DNA of 64,000 nucleotides from Methylococcaceae bacterium UBA975 (GCA_002292375.1 DBBV01000017.1:62001-126000), one strand, 5' to 3'; positions 8,510 through 18,148 are shown, counted from the stretch's first letter. The notes: generated from the letters alone by a model not told the origin. A program made the numbers and translations.

Positions 8510-9261
8510 GCGTTAAGTAAGCCATTGACCCGATCCAAATCCTCTTGCGTATCAACCCCCGCTGCCGGCACTTGATCTACCGCGGGAACATAAATTTTCT
8601 CACCCATAGCCAAAATACGCAGCTGCTCCAAGGACTCAATTTGCTCAAGCGTACTAATTGGCCACGTAACATAGCGACGCAAAAAACCGGCGGTATAGCT
8701 GTAGATCCCGATATGCCTGAAATGACTATGCTGATACGTTGTTGGCCCAGCTGGGTACGCCTCACGATCCCAAGGGATCGCGGCTCGACTAAAATAAAGC
8801 GCATAATCCTGCTGATCCCTCACCACTTTAACTGCATTGGGATTGATTACTTCCTTAGGGTCTAAAATAGGCGCGCACAAACTAGCTACCTGCGCCAACT
8901 GTTGATCAATTAGCGCTGCTGCTGCCTTATGGATTAATTCGGGAGGAATAAGCGGTTCGTCACCTTGGCAATTAACGATAATAACCTCGTCACCCCAAGC
9001 TAACTTATTTGCCACCTCGGTTATGCGTTCGGTACCACTTTTATGTGACTTAGCTGTCATAAGCGCATGGAAACCGGCTTGCTTAACACAATCAACGATA
9101 CGCTCGTCATCCGTTGCGACGACAATCTCATCAGCTCCTGCCATTGCCGCTTTTTCACACACGTGCAAAATCATCGCCTTACCAGCAATTTTAAGTAGCG
9201 GTTTTGCAGGCAGTCTAGACGAAGCGTAACGGGCCGGAATAACGACTTTAAATGCGTTCAA
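8506..9261 (-). CDS. kdsB: 3-deoxy-manno-octulosonate cytidylyltransferase
   Basis: Activates Kdo with CTP to CMP-Kdo for the lipopolysaccharide core. 251 residues. The N-terminal nucleotide-binding motif is VIPARYASSRLPAKPL, with VATDDERI, SGTERITEV, NCQGDEPLIPP and the C-terminal HIGIYSYTAGFLRRY and LEQIESLEQLRIL. It sits between the Trm112-like gene (6-base gap) and the phosphatase (4-base overlap). With lpxK upstream, the operon serves lipid A/Kdo synthesis. Confidence 0.97.
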   Translation of the reverse strand: MNAFKVVIPARYASSRLPAKPLLKIAGKAMILHVCEKAAMAGADEIVVATDDERIVDCVKQAGFHALMTAKSHKSGTERITEVANKLAWGDEVIIVNCQGDEPLIPPELIHKAAAALIDQQLAQVASLCAPILDPKEVINPNAVKVVRDQQDYALYFSRAAIPWDREAYPAGPTTYQHSHFRHIGIYSYTAGFLRRYVTWPISTLEQIESLEQLRILAMGEKIYVPAVDQVPAAGVDTQEDLDRVNGLLNA

Positions 9262-9267
9262 GTGCTG

Positions 9268-9456
9268 CTACCTTAGCTTCTCGGTTTCATCAGACGATAA
9301 CTTGCGCGCATCATCGATAAGCATAATAGGTATCTCATCTCGAATAGGGTACGCTAAACGGCAGCCTAAACAGACGAGCTCTTGCTGTTCTTTAATGTGC
9401 TTCAAGCCTGATTTACACGCAGGGCAGGCCAAAATATCGAGTAATTTTTTATCCAT
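9268..9456 (-). CDS. Trm112-like zinc-ribbon protein (YcaR family)
   Basis: Small protein of 62 residues with two Cys pairs, ACPACKSGL near residue 11 and VCLGCRLAYPI near residue 30, the Trm112/UPF0434 pattern. In E. coli the homologue ycaR also lies between lpxK and kdsB. Eukaryotic and archaeal Trm112 activates methyltransferases; the bacterial role is less clear. The start overlaps the lpxK end by 8 bases. Confidence 0.9.
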   Translation of the reverse strand: MDKKLLDILACPACKSGLKHIKEQQELVCLGCRLAYPIRDEIPIMLIDDARKLSSDETEKLR

Positions 9457-10438
9457 CAGTTCTCTCTTTTAAAAGGCTTAATAAACTTAAGCCAAATGTT
9501 TCTGTCATTTGAGCTCGAACAGGTACATACCAATGGTTCTGCTCGGCAATTAATGTGCATTTGACCGCGTCTTTTTCTGTCATTAAAACCGGCTTCTGGT
9601 CAGCAAAGTTTATATCTTTTTCAGTATAAGCGTAATGATCTGGGAAAACATGCTGTTCAAAAGTTAAGCCAAACTTTTTTAGGTGTGAAAAAAAACGTGA
9701 CGGGTTACCTAAGCCAGCAACTGCGTGGAATGGCTGTGCGGCAAAACTGTTTAACTCGACCTCATCTGACTCAGCTAAAAGTCTAACTGCTTCATTTCCC
9801 TCAATCTTTAACGGGTGCTCGCCAGTGTTTGCCAAGCCGTTACAAACGATAAAATCGACTGTTTTTAATCGTTCCACCGGTTCGCGTAAAGGCCCTGCAG
9901 GTAATAAATATCGATTGCCGTAACGACGTTCGCCATCGACCAACACAATCTCAATATCGCGTTGCAGCGCATAATGTTGCAAACCATCGTCTGAAATAAT
10001 GATATTACAATGATAGTGATCCATTAGCGCTTGCGCACTTTGCGCGCGATTCGGTCCAACTGCTACGGGGCAGCCAGTCCGCCTAGCGAGTATTTTCGCT
10101 TCATCGCCGACCACTCTTGAGTCGCTATCGGCCCTTACTTGCTGCGGCCAGTTTGATGCTTCTCCACCGTAACCACGGCTGATAATACCCGGGGAATAAC
10201 CCGCCGACTTAAGTAATTCAGCAATCCAAATAACCAACGGCGTTTTACCTGTCCCACCGACCGTAATATTTCCAACCACAATAACCGGTACCGACAAGCG
10301 TGTTGCCGCCAACCAGCCGCGTCGATACAGCACTCGACGCAAACGGACAAGCATTCCAAAAACCCAGGCCAAAGGAACGAAAAACAAGGCAATGGGGCGC
10401 CGCCCATACCACATGCTGTCGAAAAAACGATTCATTTT
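9449..10438 (-). CDS. lpxK: Tetraacyldisaccharide 4'-kinase LpxK
   Basis: Inner-membrane-associated kinase that phosphorylates the 4' position of the lipid A disaccharide. The P-loop is GNITVGGTGKTP. Other family segments are GIISRGYGG, GDEAKILARRTGCPVAVG, IISDDGLQHYAL and the Kdo-type C-terminus HAVAGLGNPSRFF. I place the start at the ATG for MNRFFDSMWYG, giving 329 residues as in E. coli (328). The frame is open upstream, with ATGs at 10447 and 10495, but those lengthen the protein or run into exbD and have no better ribosome site. The N-terminal hydrophobic segment is the membrane anchor. Confidence 0.95.
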   Translation of the reverse strand, partial: KMNRFFDSMWYGRRPIALFFVPLAWVFGMLVRLRRVLYRRGWLAATRLSVPVIVVGNITVGGTGKTPLVIWIAELLKSAGYSPGIISRGYGGEASNWPQQVRADSDSRVVGDEAKILARRTGCPVAVGPNRAQSAQALMDHYHCNIIISDDGLQHYALQRDIEIVLVDGERRYGNRYLLPAGPLREPVERLKTVDFIVCNGLANTGEHPLKIEGNEAVRLLAESDEVELNSFAAQPFHAVAGLGNPSRFFSHLKKFGLTFEQHVFPDHYAYTEKDINFADQKPVLMTEKDAVKCTLIAEQNHWYVPVRAQMTETFGLSLLSLLKERTDG

Positions 10439-10466
10439 GTAACTCATGCTACATTGCGTTGTATTA

Positions 10467-10892
10467 TTATTTTTGGACTGGCGGCTTCGGCTCATTCGCC
10501 GCGAAAGTTATGTTCACTAAGCCTAATTGACTAGCCGCATCTAACACCGTCATAACCGATTGATGCGTCGCCTTACCATCGGCACTTATTAACAAAGGCA
10601 TATCTTTTTGATCAGCAGCCGCCTGTTTAATGGCGTGTTTGACCGTCTCCAAACCAGAATTAACGATTTCTTTTTGATTAATATAAAAGCGGTTACTTGA
10701 ATCTATGCTGATTTCCAATACTTGTTCAGCTTTTTTTTGTTCACCGGCGGCCTGTGGCAGCTCAATATTCAACTGGGTTTCGCGATCAAAGGTCGTGGTC
10801 ACCATGAAAAAGATAAGCAACAAAAAAACCACATCAATCAAGGGTGTTAAATTCAGATCGAGCTCTTCTCGATTTTTTCGCCTAAAATTCAT
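10467..10892 (-). CDS. exbD: Biopolymer transport protein ExbD
   Basis: Proton-motive-force transducer of the ExbB/TolQ-ExbD/TolR class, 141 residues. One N-terminal membrane helix carries the essential Asp in LTPLIDVVFLLLIFFMV, followed by a periplasmic domain. It follows exbB by 5 bases and precedes lpxK, an arrangement shared with other gammaproteobacteria. No tonB gene is adjacent, so the partner that receives the energy is not shown here; the TonB-dependent receptor at 29.9 kb is one possible ultimate client. Confidence 0.93.
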   Translation of the reverse strand: MNFRRKNREELDLNLTPLIDVVFLLLIFFMVTTTFDRETQLNIELPQAAGEQKKAEQVLEISIDSSNRFYINQKEIVNSGLETVKHAIKQAAADQKDMPLLISADGKATHQSVMTVLDAASQLGLVNITFAANEPKPPVQK

Positions 10893-10897
10893 TGGTT

Positions 10898-11506
10898 TTA
10901 CTCACGGTCACCGCGCATCATTTCAATCATTCTGACCGCCTCATCTTCCATTCTAATCACCAACTCATCGACCCGCCCTCTAAAGTAGCGATAAAAGATC
11001 AAGGCAGGAATCGCAACCGTTAAACCCGATGCGGTCGTAATAAGTGCCTGAGAAATACCTTCAGCCAATACACTAGGGTCACCGACACCGTGGGCCATAA
11101 TCGCAGTAAACACTTTGATCATACCAATCACGGTTCCAAGTAAGCCTAATAACGGCGTAATGGATGCAATCGTACCGAGTGTATTGAGGTACTTTTCAAG
11201 GTCATGTACAACTTGACGCCCGGCTTCTTCAATGCTTTCTTTCATAATCTCACGGCCATGCGTTTGATTTATGATACCCGCCGCTAGAACACGCCCAAGT
11301 GGAGAACTAACCGATAGGGAATGCACCCGCGACTTATCCAATTGGTTAGCTTTATATAACCGCCAAACAGATGATACCAAATTATCTGGGGTGATTTTTT
11401 TTCTACTTAACGACCAAAACCGTTCACCGATAATAGCTAAAGAAATAACCGAGCAGGCCACGATAGGGACCATCAACCAACCACCTTGCATTAAAATTTC
11501 AAGCAC
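10898..11506 (-). CDS. exbB: MotA/TolQ/ExbB proton channel family protein
   Basis: Inner-membrane channel subunit of 202 residues with three hydrophobic segments (about 8-28, 108-135 and 155-175). The family signature is SITPLLGLLGTVIGMIKVF plus GISQALITTASGLTVAIPALI. It forms the pentameric partner of the ExbD dimer. It is first in the operon exbB-exbD-lpxK-trm112-kdsB-phosphatase, with about 100 bases to the comEC stop codon upstream. ExbB is preferred over TolQ because of its ExbD neighbour and lack of pal/tolB genes. Confidence 0.92.
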   Translation of the reverse strand: MLEILMQGGWLMVPIVACSVISLAIIGERFWSLSRKKITPDNLVSSVWRLYKANQLDKSRVHSLSVSSPLGRVLAAGIINQTHGREIMKESIEEAGRQVVHDLEKYLNTLGTIASITPLLGLLGTVIGMIKVFTAIMAHGVGDPSVLAEGISQALITTASGLTVAIPALIFYRYFRGRVDELVIRMEDEAVRMIEMMRGDRE

Positions 11507-11607
11507 AATACCCTCTGTTCAAAATTATCCAATAAACCATCATATTACTTTATTTTTTACCCGACGACGACCTTAACACTGCGCATAAACAAAAGATAAA
11601 AAAACAG

Positions 11608-13899
11608 CTAGGGTTGCCAACTCCAAAACCGTGTATACCTAGACCTATAACCTTCGATTTGCAGAGGTTTATAATTTTTAAAACTAACGCTTATGGCCCC
11701 ATCTTTCGCACTATCAAATGTTTCCACCCCTTGTTTTTTATAACGACGCAACACTTCGGGTCTTGGAAAAGCAAAACGATTTTTATAGCCGACGGGGAAA
11801 AGTACAAATTTTGGACTAACTGCTTTGATAAATTCTGGAGTAGAGGATGTTTTACTGCCGTGATGCGGTGCAATCAACACATCAGCCTTCAGCTTGTCAG
11901 GAAAATACTGGAGCAATGACCGCTCCATCGGTTTTTCTATGTCCGCAGGCAATAAAACACTGCCATTGGTCGAAGAAACCTTAAGCACGCAGGAGGCATT
12001 ATTGCCGGTAAATAAATTCGAGCTATACGGGCTTAAAAACTCAAAGATAACACCATCCCATTGCCAGCTCATACCCTGTTCGCAAGCTTGTACTGACTCA
12101 CCTTGATATTGATCCGCCACACTGCTTAGCACACGATCAACAACCATGGATTGCAGCATGGTGTTAGCACCACCAGCGTGATCATTATCACCATGACTGA
12201 TCACTAATGCGTCAATTTTTTCTATGTTTTGCGCCTGTAAATAAGGCAGTACGACGGTTGATGTTAGGTCAGTTTTTTCATTGTATTTAGCACCCGTATC
12301 AAACACCAGGGTGCGTTCTTTTGTTTGAATAACGGCCGATAAGCCCTGCCCTACATCTAATAAAGTGAGTGTATACTCCGAGGCTTGTAAACCATCGGTT
12401 TTCATTGGAAAAAAAAGCGGTATAAAAAACAGATAAGCCACCGGTTTCGCCAGCAAGCCTTTCGGCAATAATGCCAAAACAGCACCTAATAACGCCAACA
12501 AACAAGCCCACAAAGAAACTTGAGGCACCTGTAGGTATGCATACTTAACATCAGCCAAAAACTGTAGCACCAACCACAAATAAGCAATTAAGCCATCCAC
12601 CAACAATAAACCATTGATCGCCAAAAAGTCATTGATTAAACCCAACAGCGACACTAATAATAGTAAGGGTACGACAGCAAAACTAACCCACGGTACCGCC
12701 AACACATTAGCCAGCGGTGACACTAAAGAGACTTGTTGAAAAAAATACAGCACTAACGGCAGCAAACCCATGCTTATCCACAACTGTAACCGAAGCATTT
12801 GATAAATCAAACGCAGTCGCTTAAAACGGCCAACAAGCATAAATAAAATAACGGCAACTGCTGCAAATGATAACCAAAACCCCGCCGACATAATGGACAA
12901 GGGGTCATAAAACAAGACGGCTATCAAGGCTAATGAAATAACATGGAATGGCGAATAGTAGCGTTGCCAATAGATCCCGGCATAGATAACAAACAGCATT
13001 ATCAAAGCGCGTTGCGTCGGCACCGCAAAGCCTGCTAATGCCGCGTACAGTGAAGCCACCATAAAAGCGATAACAATTGCGTATTGTAAAATCCGCCGAC
13101 TTGTTACTCTAAATCTAAGACCTAGCCATCGTACTAAGCCAAATACTAAAGCACTGACTAAGCCAATATGTAAACCTGAGATGGCGATCAAGTGCGAGGT
13201 GCCTGTTTTACGAAAGACCGCCCATTGTTGCTGGGTAATAGCCCCTCTATCACCCAACAATAATGCCTTTATTACACCACTGTGGGCATTATTGGGTAAC
13301 GCCTGATCGACGCGATCGCGCAGGGCCTCGCGCCAATACCCCATATAATACGGCGATGCTTCACTGATACGATGATTATCCGCACTTTTACGCACGTAGC
13401 CGGTAGCGCCAATGTGTTGCTGAAACAAAAACTTCTCGTAATCAAATCCATGCGGGTTAGCCAAGCCATGGGGTCTTTTTAATTTAACCAGCAACCGCCA
13501 TTTTTCTGATGAGCGCAGTTGAACACCCCGCGCATACCAATTCAATTTAACTTTAGTTGGAAACGAGCCCTGATATTTCGGACTGATCACGCGATCAACT
13601 TGAAAAACAAATTGACTAGACCTCCCCCCCTCTCTCGGCAAATCTATTATTTGCCCTTCTAGCAAAATATCTTCGCCTTCTAGGTGTTTACTTAACCTCG
13701 TATCCGCTATCGATAACGCATAAATCGCAGCCCATAGAAAACCAACTATAAAAAAACTTAAACCGGGCGACCATTTAAAAACGAGTAAAAGTAGCAGCAC
13801 TGTAAAAAACAAAGTGCCATTATCAGGTAAACTATCCCAGACTAAAATTGAAGAAACCCCGAGGCTAAAAAACAGTGTGAATAGCTGAAATTTTTTCAT
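11608..13899 (-). CDS. comEC: DNA internalization protein ComEC/Rec2
   Basis: Large inner-membrane protein, 763 residues, that passes single-stranded DNA into the cytoplasm in natural transformation. N-terminal hydrophobic segments and an OB-like domain (DUF4131) are followed by the competence core with GTSHLIAISGLHIGLVSAL and FAVPTQRALIML. The C-terminal metallo-beta-lactamase domain has SHGDNDHAGG and PHHGSKTSS. The gene is full length with no frame break, so uptake may be functional, though no other competence genes are in the window. The divergent DUF2062 gene starts only 51 bases away. Confidence 0.95.
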   Translation of the reverse strand: MKKFQLFTLFFSLGVSSILVWDSLPDNGTLFFTVLLLLLVFKWSPGLSFFIVGFLWAAIYALSIADTRLSKHLEGEDILLEGQIIDLPREGGRSSQFVFQVDRVISPKYQGSFPTKVKLNWYARGVQLRSSEKWRLLVKLKRPHGLANPHGFDYEKFLFQQHIGATGYVRKSADNHRISEASPYYMGYWREALRDRVDQALPNNAHSGVIKALLLGDRGAITQQQWAVFRKTGTSHLIAISGLHIGLVSALVFGLVRWLGLRFRVTSRRILQYAIVIAFMVASLYAALAGFAVPTQRALIMLFVIYAGIYWQRYYSPFHVISLALIAVLFYDPLSIMSAGFWLSFAAVAVILFMLVGRFKRLRLIYQMLRLQLWISMGLLPLVLYFFQQVSLVSPLANVLAVPWVSFAVVPLLLLVSLLGLINDFLAINGLLLVDGLIAYLWLVLQFLADVKYAYLQVPQVSLWACLLALLGAVLALLPKGLLAKPVAYLFFIPLFFPMKTDGLQASEYTLTLLDVGQGLSAVIQTKERTLVFDTGAKYNEKTDLTSTVVLPYLQAQNIEKIDALVISHGDNDHAGGANTMLQSMVVDRVLSSVADQYQGESVQACEQGMSWQWDGVIFEFLSPYSSNLFTGNNASCVLKVSSTNGSVLLPADIEKPMERSLLQYFPDKLKADVLIAPHHGSKTSSTPEFIKAVSPKFVLFPVGYKNRFAFPRPEVLRRYKKQGVETFDSAKDGAISVSFKNYKPLQIEGYRSRYTRFWSWQP

Positions 13900-13950
13900 T
13901 TAGCCGCATCCATGCTCTGCTACACTTATTAAAAATATCGATACAACTGT

Positions 13951-14463
13951 ATGCCAAAACAATTTATAAAGAAATATTTTCCTAGCCCAAAAGCGATCAA
14001 AGAACATAAGCACTTAAAGGTTTTTGGCGACCTTCTACATGATCAAAATCTTTGGCACCTCAATCGCCGCTCATTTGCTGGCGCCATTGCCGCTGGGCTA
14101 TTTATTGCCTTTATTCCATTACCCGCACAAATGGTAATTGCCGCTGCAGTTGCTATTATCATACGGGTTAATTTACCCGTTGCTGTCGCCACCGTTTGGA
14201 TCACCAACCCAATCACTATGCCACCTATGTTTTACGCCGCCTTTTGGGTCGGCTCCTTACTGCTTGATGTACCCGCTAGTACGCAAGCGTTTGAGTTTTT
14301 TTTTGACGCCTTATTATCAAGCCTCGGCCATAACTGGAAACCTTTCGTACTTGGTTGTTTTGTACTTGGTACTACCTCTTCTGTTCTAGGCTATTTGTCT
14401 GCAAGAGCTATTTGGCGCTGGTTGATTATAAAAAAGTGGTCCATCCGGAAAAGAAAAGATTAA
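13951..14463 (+). CDS. DUF2062 family membrane protein
   Basis: 170 residues with two to three membrane segments and a basic, cytoplasmic N-terminus. The pattern FAGAIAAGLFIAFIPLPAQMV followed by WITNPITMPPMFYAAFWVG is characteristic of DUF2062. In many gammaproteobacteria it lies next to comEC and exbB, as here. No biochemical function is established that I can name; the NP(I/L)T motif resembles small membrane transport or anchoring proteins only loosely. Confidence 0.85.
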   Translation: MPKQFIKKYFPSPKAIKEHKHLKVFGDLLHDQNLWHLNRRSFAGAIAAGLFIAFIPLPAQMVIAAAVAIIIRVNLPVAVATVWITNPITMPPMFYAAFWVGSLLLDVPASTQAFEFFFDALLSSLGHNWKPFVLGCFVLGTTSSVLGYLSARAIWRWLIIKKWSIRKRKD

Positions 14464-14525
14464 ATAACCTCAGACTTTATTTAATTATTACCCCGCGTCC
14501 TTAATCACTGTAACCGCCTTTCTGC

Positions 14526-15680
14526 CTAGTCTTCATCAACACGCCGGGCAAGCAACACCGGGGTGAAGTAAACGCTAAATAACAAGAAGGCTAACAACCA
14601 AAGTACGCTCGATACATTCAGCCATAACACGTAATCCATTGGCATAAACAAGGGGAATAAGACTCTAAAAACAACGGCTCCATTGATCAGTAAAAACGCT
14701 AAAACAATAAGCCAATTTGCCTTAATAGCTCGCCCAGTATGCCCCAATGAAACTCGACACATCATCCCCAGTGTTAGCACACCAATTGAACCCACCGTCA
14801 TTGCATGCAAGGCCAGTTGCGATGAGCCTATATTTAAAAGGGATAAAGCGTCCAAGCCAATACCTAAGACCATCCACAGGTAACCACTAAATAAAACTAA
14901 CAACATGGGCTGTTTAAAGGCCTCCGTAGAAGACCAAGCCATCATACGAATGGCATTACTTAACACGGCAACTACCGAGACAAGCAAGAGAGCATTTGAA
15001 TCATCATAAAAAGCCTTTAAAACCACAATCGCAACGATGCTCAACACAGAAATCCATTCGATGACTGGCCAAACAAGGGGCACAGTGCCCTTGCAAGCAG
15101 AACGAATAAAAAAGGGGACAACGCGACCGGCAATGATGGCGATAAAAATTAAGATAATACCAATGGTAACGTGAAACAAACGTGTGACACCCACATTTGT
15201 CAATTGCAAAGTATCCATATGAAACAGGATATTAGCTACAAATAAACCCAGTAACAGCAATAATACAGGCGCATTTCTAAACGTTCTTTGCTGCCATATT
15301 GGCATGGCCAAACAAAGGATTAAATACGGCAAAAAAGCCAAATCAACTAACGCAATAAACCAGTCGTCAACCCAGTTGTTCATAAACGGCATCAGCCTGC
15401 CCAATAACCAAACAAGAACCAGGGAGGCGAGTTTTATACCGCTGGCCGTCTCTCTTCCGGTCCAGTTTTTAACTGCCGTTAATAAAAAACCACTGACGAC
15501 AGCAACGGTATAACCAAATAGCATTTCATGCGCATGCCAGTTAAGCGGGGAATAATAATTTTGCGGAAATCCACCATGGGCGATAAGCCCACCCCATAGG
15601 GCAATAAAAACCACCGCCGATATGCCTGCTAATAGAAAGAAAGGCCTAAAACCCAGCGACCAAACTGCTGTTGTTGTCAT
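14526..15680 (-). CDS. nnrS: NnrS family heme/copper membrane protein
   Basis: Polytopic protein of about 384 residues with roughly twelve hydrophobic segments. The N-terminal WSLGFRPFFLLAG, the internal NWHAHEMLFGY and HMDTLQ, and LHAMTVGSIGVLTLGMM carry conserved His and Met residues of NnrS. NnrS proteins are linked to nitric-oxide stress tolerance in other bacteria. I chose the ATG at 15680 (MTTTAVWSLGF) because the upstream extension overlaps lolD and is not NnrS-like, and because GGATG precedes it. It follows lolD by 34 bases on the same strand and may be cotranscribed, although the functions are unrelated. Confidence 0.9.
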   Translation of the reverse strand: MTTTAVWSLGFRPFFLLAGISAVVFIALWGGLIAHGGFPQNYYSPLNWHAHEMLFGYTVAVVSGFLLTAVKNWTGRETASGIKLASLVLVWLLGRLMPFMNNWVDDWFIALVDLAFLPYLILCLAMPIWQQRTFRNAPVLLLLLGLFVANILFHMDTLQLTNVGVTRLFHVTIGIILIFIAIIAGRVVPFFIRSACKGTVPLVWPVIEWISVLSIVAIVVLKAFYDDSNALLLVSVVAVLSNAIRMMAWSSTEAFKQPMLLVLFSGYLWMVLGIGLDALSLLNIGSSQLALHAMTVGSIGVLTLGMMCRVSLGHTGRAIKANWLIVLAFLLINGAVVFRVLFPLFMPMDYVLWLNVSSVLWLLAFLLFSVYFTPVLLARRVDED

Positions 15681-15714
15681 ATTTAACATCCATTTTAAAC
15701 TCTGGTTTAACGTA

Positions 15715-16395
15715 TCAGTCCAATAACCGGCCATTCTCGAGAGATAACACCCTGTCCATTTTGCTTGCCAAGTGTGCATCATGTGTCACCAATAACAAGC
15801 TGATGTTTAGCTCTTGATTAAGTGCCAACATCAGCTCGTAGATCTGCTCAGCTGTTTTTTTATCTAAATTACCCGTAGGCTCATCGGCTAAGATACACTT
15901 CGGCTTAGTCACCAAGGCCCGCGCAATCGCCACTCGCTGACGCTCACCACCCGACAGCTCGCCAAAACGGTGCTCAACGCGGTGTTCTAGACCCACTTGC
16001 TGCAGCATTTTAAAGGCCTTTTCAGTTGCCGACGCCACATTTTCACCACCAATCAACAAGGGCATGCTAACGTTTTCTAAAGCACTAAACTCGGCTAATA
16101 GGTGGTGAAATTGATAAACAAAGCCGAGGCACTTGTTTCTTAACAAAGAGCGTTGCACCTCGGTTAGTTCAAATAAATTTTTACCATCCATCGACACCGT
16201 ACCCGACGTTGGCTGATCTAAGCCACCCAGCAAATGCAACAAGGTACTTTTACCTGAGCCCGATGTCCCCATAATAGCAAGGCGCTCGCCCCGTGCTAAG
16301 GACAAGTCAATGCCAGTTAACACCGGCACCAACAAGGACTTTTCTCCAAACGTTTTCGTCAAGCCCGTGCAGCTTAATACGCTGTTATTATTCAT
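15715..16395 (-). CDS. lolD: Lipoprotein-releasing ABC transporter ATPase LolD
   Basis: ATP-binding subunit that drives release of outer-membrane lipoproteins from the inner membrane to LolA. 226 residues. Walker A GTSGSGKSTLL, Q-loop FVYQFHHLL, signature LSGGERQRVAIARAL, Walker B CILADEPTGNLD and the switch LLVTHDAHLA are all intact. The Q-loop region and neighbour identify it as LolD rather than the related MacB/FtsE ATPases. It overlaps the end of the permease gene by 8 bases. Confidence 0.96.
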   Translation of the reverse strand: MNNNSVLSCTGLTKTFGEKSLLVPVLTGIDLSLARGERLAIMGTSGSGKSTLLHLLGGLDQPTSGTVSMDGKNLFELTEVQRSLLRNKCLGFVYQFHHLLAEFSALENVSMPLLIGGENVASATEKAFKMLQQVGLEHRVEHRFGELSGGERQRVAIARALVTKPKCILADEPTGNLDKKTAEQIYELMLALNQELNISLLLVTHDAHLASKMDRVLSLENGRLLD

Positions 16396-17635
16396 AGCGT
16401 AGCGCCTCAGCTGGGTTTACTCGGGACGCCTGAAATGCCGGGTAAATGGTTGATAAAATCGACAAAATAAACGAGTAACTGGCTATGGTAGTGACGTCAG
16501 ACCAGTCCAGTTTAGACGGTAAATCACTGATGTAATAAATTTCAGCGGGTAAAAACTGCACTTGAAAAAACTGTTCTATCGCTGGCACCAGGGTCTCGAC
16601 ATTCAACGCCAAGGCGACGCCACTGATGACACCCACCACCGTACCTATTAAACCGATCAGCGTTCCTTGCACCATAAAGACGCCCATCACCGAGCGGGGA
16701 GTAAAGCCAAGGGTTCGAAGAATGGCAATCTCAGAGCGTTTATCGGTAACCACCATGACCAAGGTCGAAACAATATTGAATGCCGCCACTGCAACGATTA
16801 ACATTAGAATAATAAACATGACCCGTTTTTCGGTTTTTATCGCCTTGAAAAAATTGCTGTGCTCCATGGTCCAATTGGACAGTCTAAAGTTTGCCGGTAA
16901 GATTTTTGCAATTTGATGCGTAACCTGCGGCGCCATAAATAAGTCGTCTAATTTTAATCGAATGCCGCTGACGCCTTTGTTTAAACGCATTAGCTTAGAG
17001 CCATCAGCCAAATGGATGAGTGCTAAGTTGCGATCGTACTCGTACATACCTACTTCGAATAAGCCCGTCACTGTAAAACGTTTTAAACGCGGAAAAATGC
17101 CTGCGGGTGTGGGTGTAACCTGCGGTGTTATTACTGTTACCTTATCACCCACCCCAACACCTAAATAACGTGCGAGTTCTGCGCCTAAAATGATGCTAAA
17201 GTCACCCGCGGCCAATTGCGATACGTCACCCAGCACCATTTTTTCGCTTATATCAGACACCTGCCCTTCTTGTGCTGGCAAAATGCCGTGTAATAAACTG
17301 CCGCTCACCCGCTGATTAGCACTGAGCATTACCTCTGCTCTAACAAAGGGTGCCCAACCCTCAATCGCCTGTGAGCTCTGTAGGTTATCGCCTAGCTTTT
17401 GCCAGTCATGTAAGGCATTGCTATATTCAGACACGGTAATATGCGATGCCATACCTAAGATCTTCTCGCGCAACTGCGCTTCAAACCCATTCATCACTGA
17501 CAACACAGTAATCAGTGCCATAACACCCAAGGCAATACCTAACATGGAGGTCATACTGATAAAGGATATAAACCCAGAGCGCTGTTTCGCTCGGGTGTAA
17601 CGTAAGCCAATAAAAATTTCGAGGGGTTTAAACAT
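16388..17635 (-). CDS. Lipoprotein-releasing ABC transporter permease (LolC/LolF type)
   Basis: 415 residues with the LolC/LolE topology: one N-terminal membrane helix, a large periplasmic domain (about 50-265) and three C-terminal helices. The N-terminus FIGLRYTRAKQ...LSVMNGFEAQLR is diagnostic. A Pro-rich loop (VTPTPAGIFPRLKRF) corresponds in position to the LolA-binding hook of LolC. Only one permease gene precedes lolD. Either lolE lies elsewhere or the transporter is a LolDF type with two copies of a single permease, known from some gammaproteobacteria. Confidence 0.92.
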   Translation of the reverse strand: MFKPLEIFIGLRYTRAKQRSGFISFISMTSMLGIALGVMALITVLSVMNGFEAQLREKILGMASHITVSEYSNALHDWQKLGDNLQSSQAIEGWAPFVRAEVMLSANQRVSGSLLHGILPAQEGQVSDISEKMVLGDVSQLAAGDFSIILGAELARYLGVGVGDKVTVITPQVTPTPAGIFPRLKRFTVTGLFEVGMYEYDRNLALIHLADGSKLMRLNKGVSGIRLKLDDLFMAPQVTHQIAKILPANFRLSNWTMEHSNFFKAIKTEKRVMFIILMLIVAVAAFNIVSTLVMVVTDKRSEIAILRTLGFTPRSVMGVFMVQGTLIGLIGTVVGVISGVALALNVETLVPAIEQFFQVQFLPAEIYYISDLPSKLDWSDVTTIASYSFILSILSTIYPAFQASRVNPAEALRYE

Positions 17636-17748
17636 ATCGGATAATTAGAGCATAAATTAAATGTATTAGCCGCAATTGCGTAAAGAGAATTTTCAATGCT
17701 GTCATCAGGGGTGGTATATTTACGCACACTGTGACAGAGGAAATACAG

Positions 17749-18054
17749 ATGACTTTACAAAAAATTAGCCTCACCTGCTTATTCAGCTTAATTGTGTTTA
17801 ACAGCAATGCTGATGTCTTATTAATAGATCTGATCAACAAAGAACCTATTAACTCAGCCTCCGGTATACCACGGCCAACACAGGGTCAGTCGATGGAACA
17901 GGTTAAATTACTGTTTGGCGAGCCTAACAAAATTTACCCAGCAATTGGTGAGCCACCAATTTCACGCTGGAAGTATGCATCGTTTTCCGTGTATTTTGAG
18001 CATCACCACGTGATCCATAGCGTGGTCAATAAACCCAATAAGCCAACGCATTAA
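17749..18054 (+). CDS. Small secreted protein, BamE/OmlA-like half
   Basis: 101 residues with a signal peptide (MTLQKISLTCLFSLIVFNSNA). The mature part reads GQSMEQVKLLFGEPNKIYPAIG, then PPISRWKYASFSVYFEHHHV. The pattern of a Gly-x-x-Met helix followed by a small beta sheet resembles the SmpA/OmlA (BamE) fold, but it lacks a lipobox Cys, so it is not BamE itself. I place the start at 17749, where AGAGGAA lies 7 bases upstream; a GTG at 17731 is less likely. It is monocistronic, divergent from the Lol genes and closed by a terminator at 18149-18173. The family is conserved but without a known function. Confidence 0.8.
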   Translation: MTLQKISLTCLFSLIVFNSNADVLLIDLINKEPINSASGIPRPTQGQSMEQVKLLFGEPNKIYPAIGEPPISRWKYASFSVYFEHHHVIHSVVNKPNKPTH

Positions 18055-18148
18055 GGTCCCTTGCCCAACACGCTACTACAAAGAGCTGCCCCATTACGTG
18101 GTTTAAGCTGCATCAGTCGTGTATAAAAGAGGTTTAGGGCGCATCAAT

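Noticed and set aside
10467..11506. TolQ/TolR assignment of the two proton-channel genes
   Set aside because: No tolA, tolB or pal nearby, and the comEC/lpxK context is that of the ExbBD-type pair.
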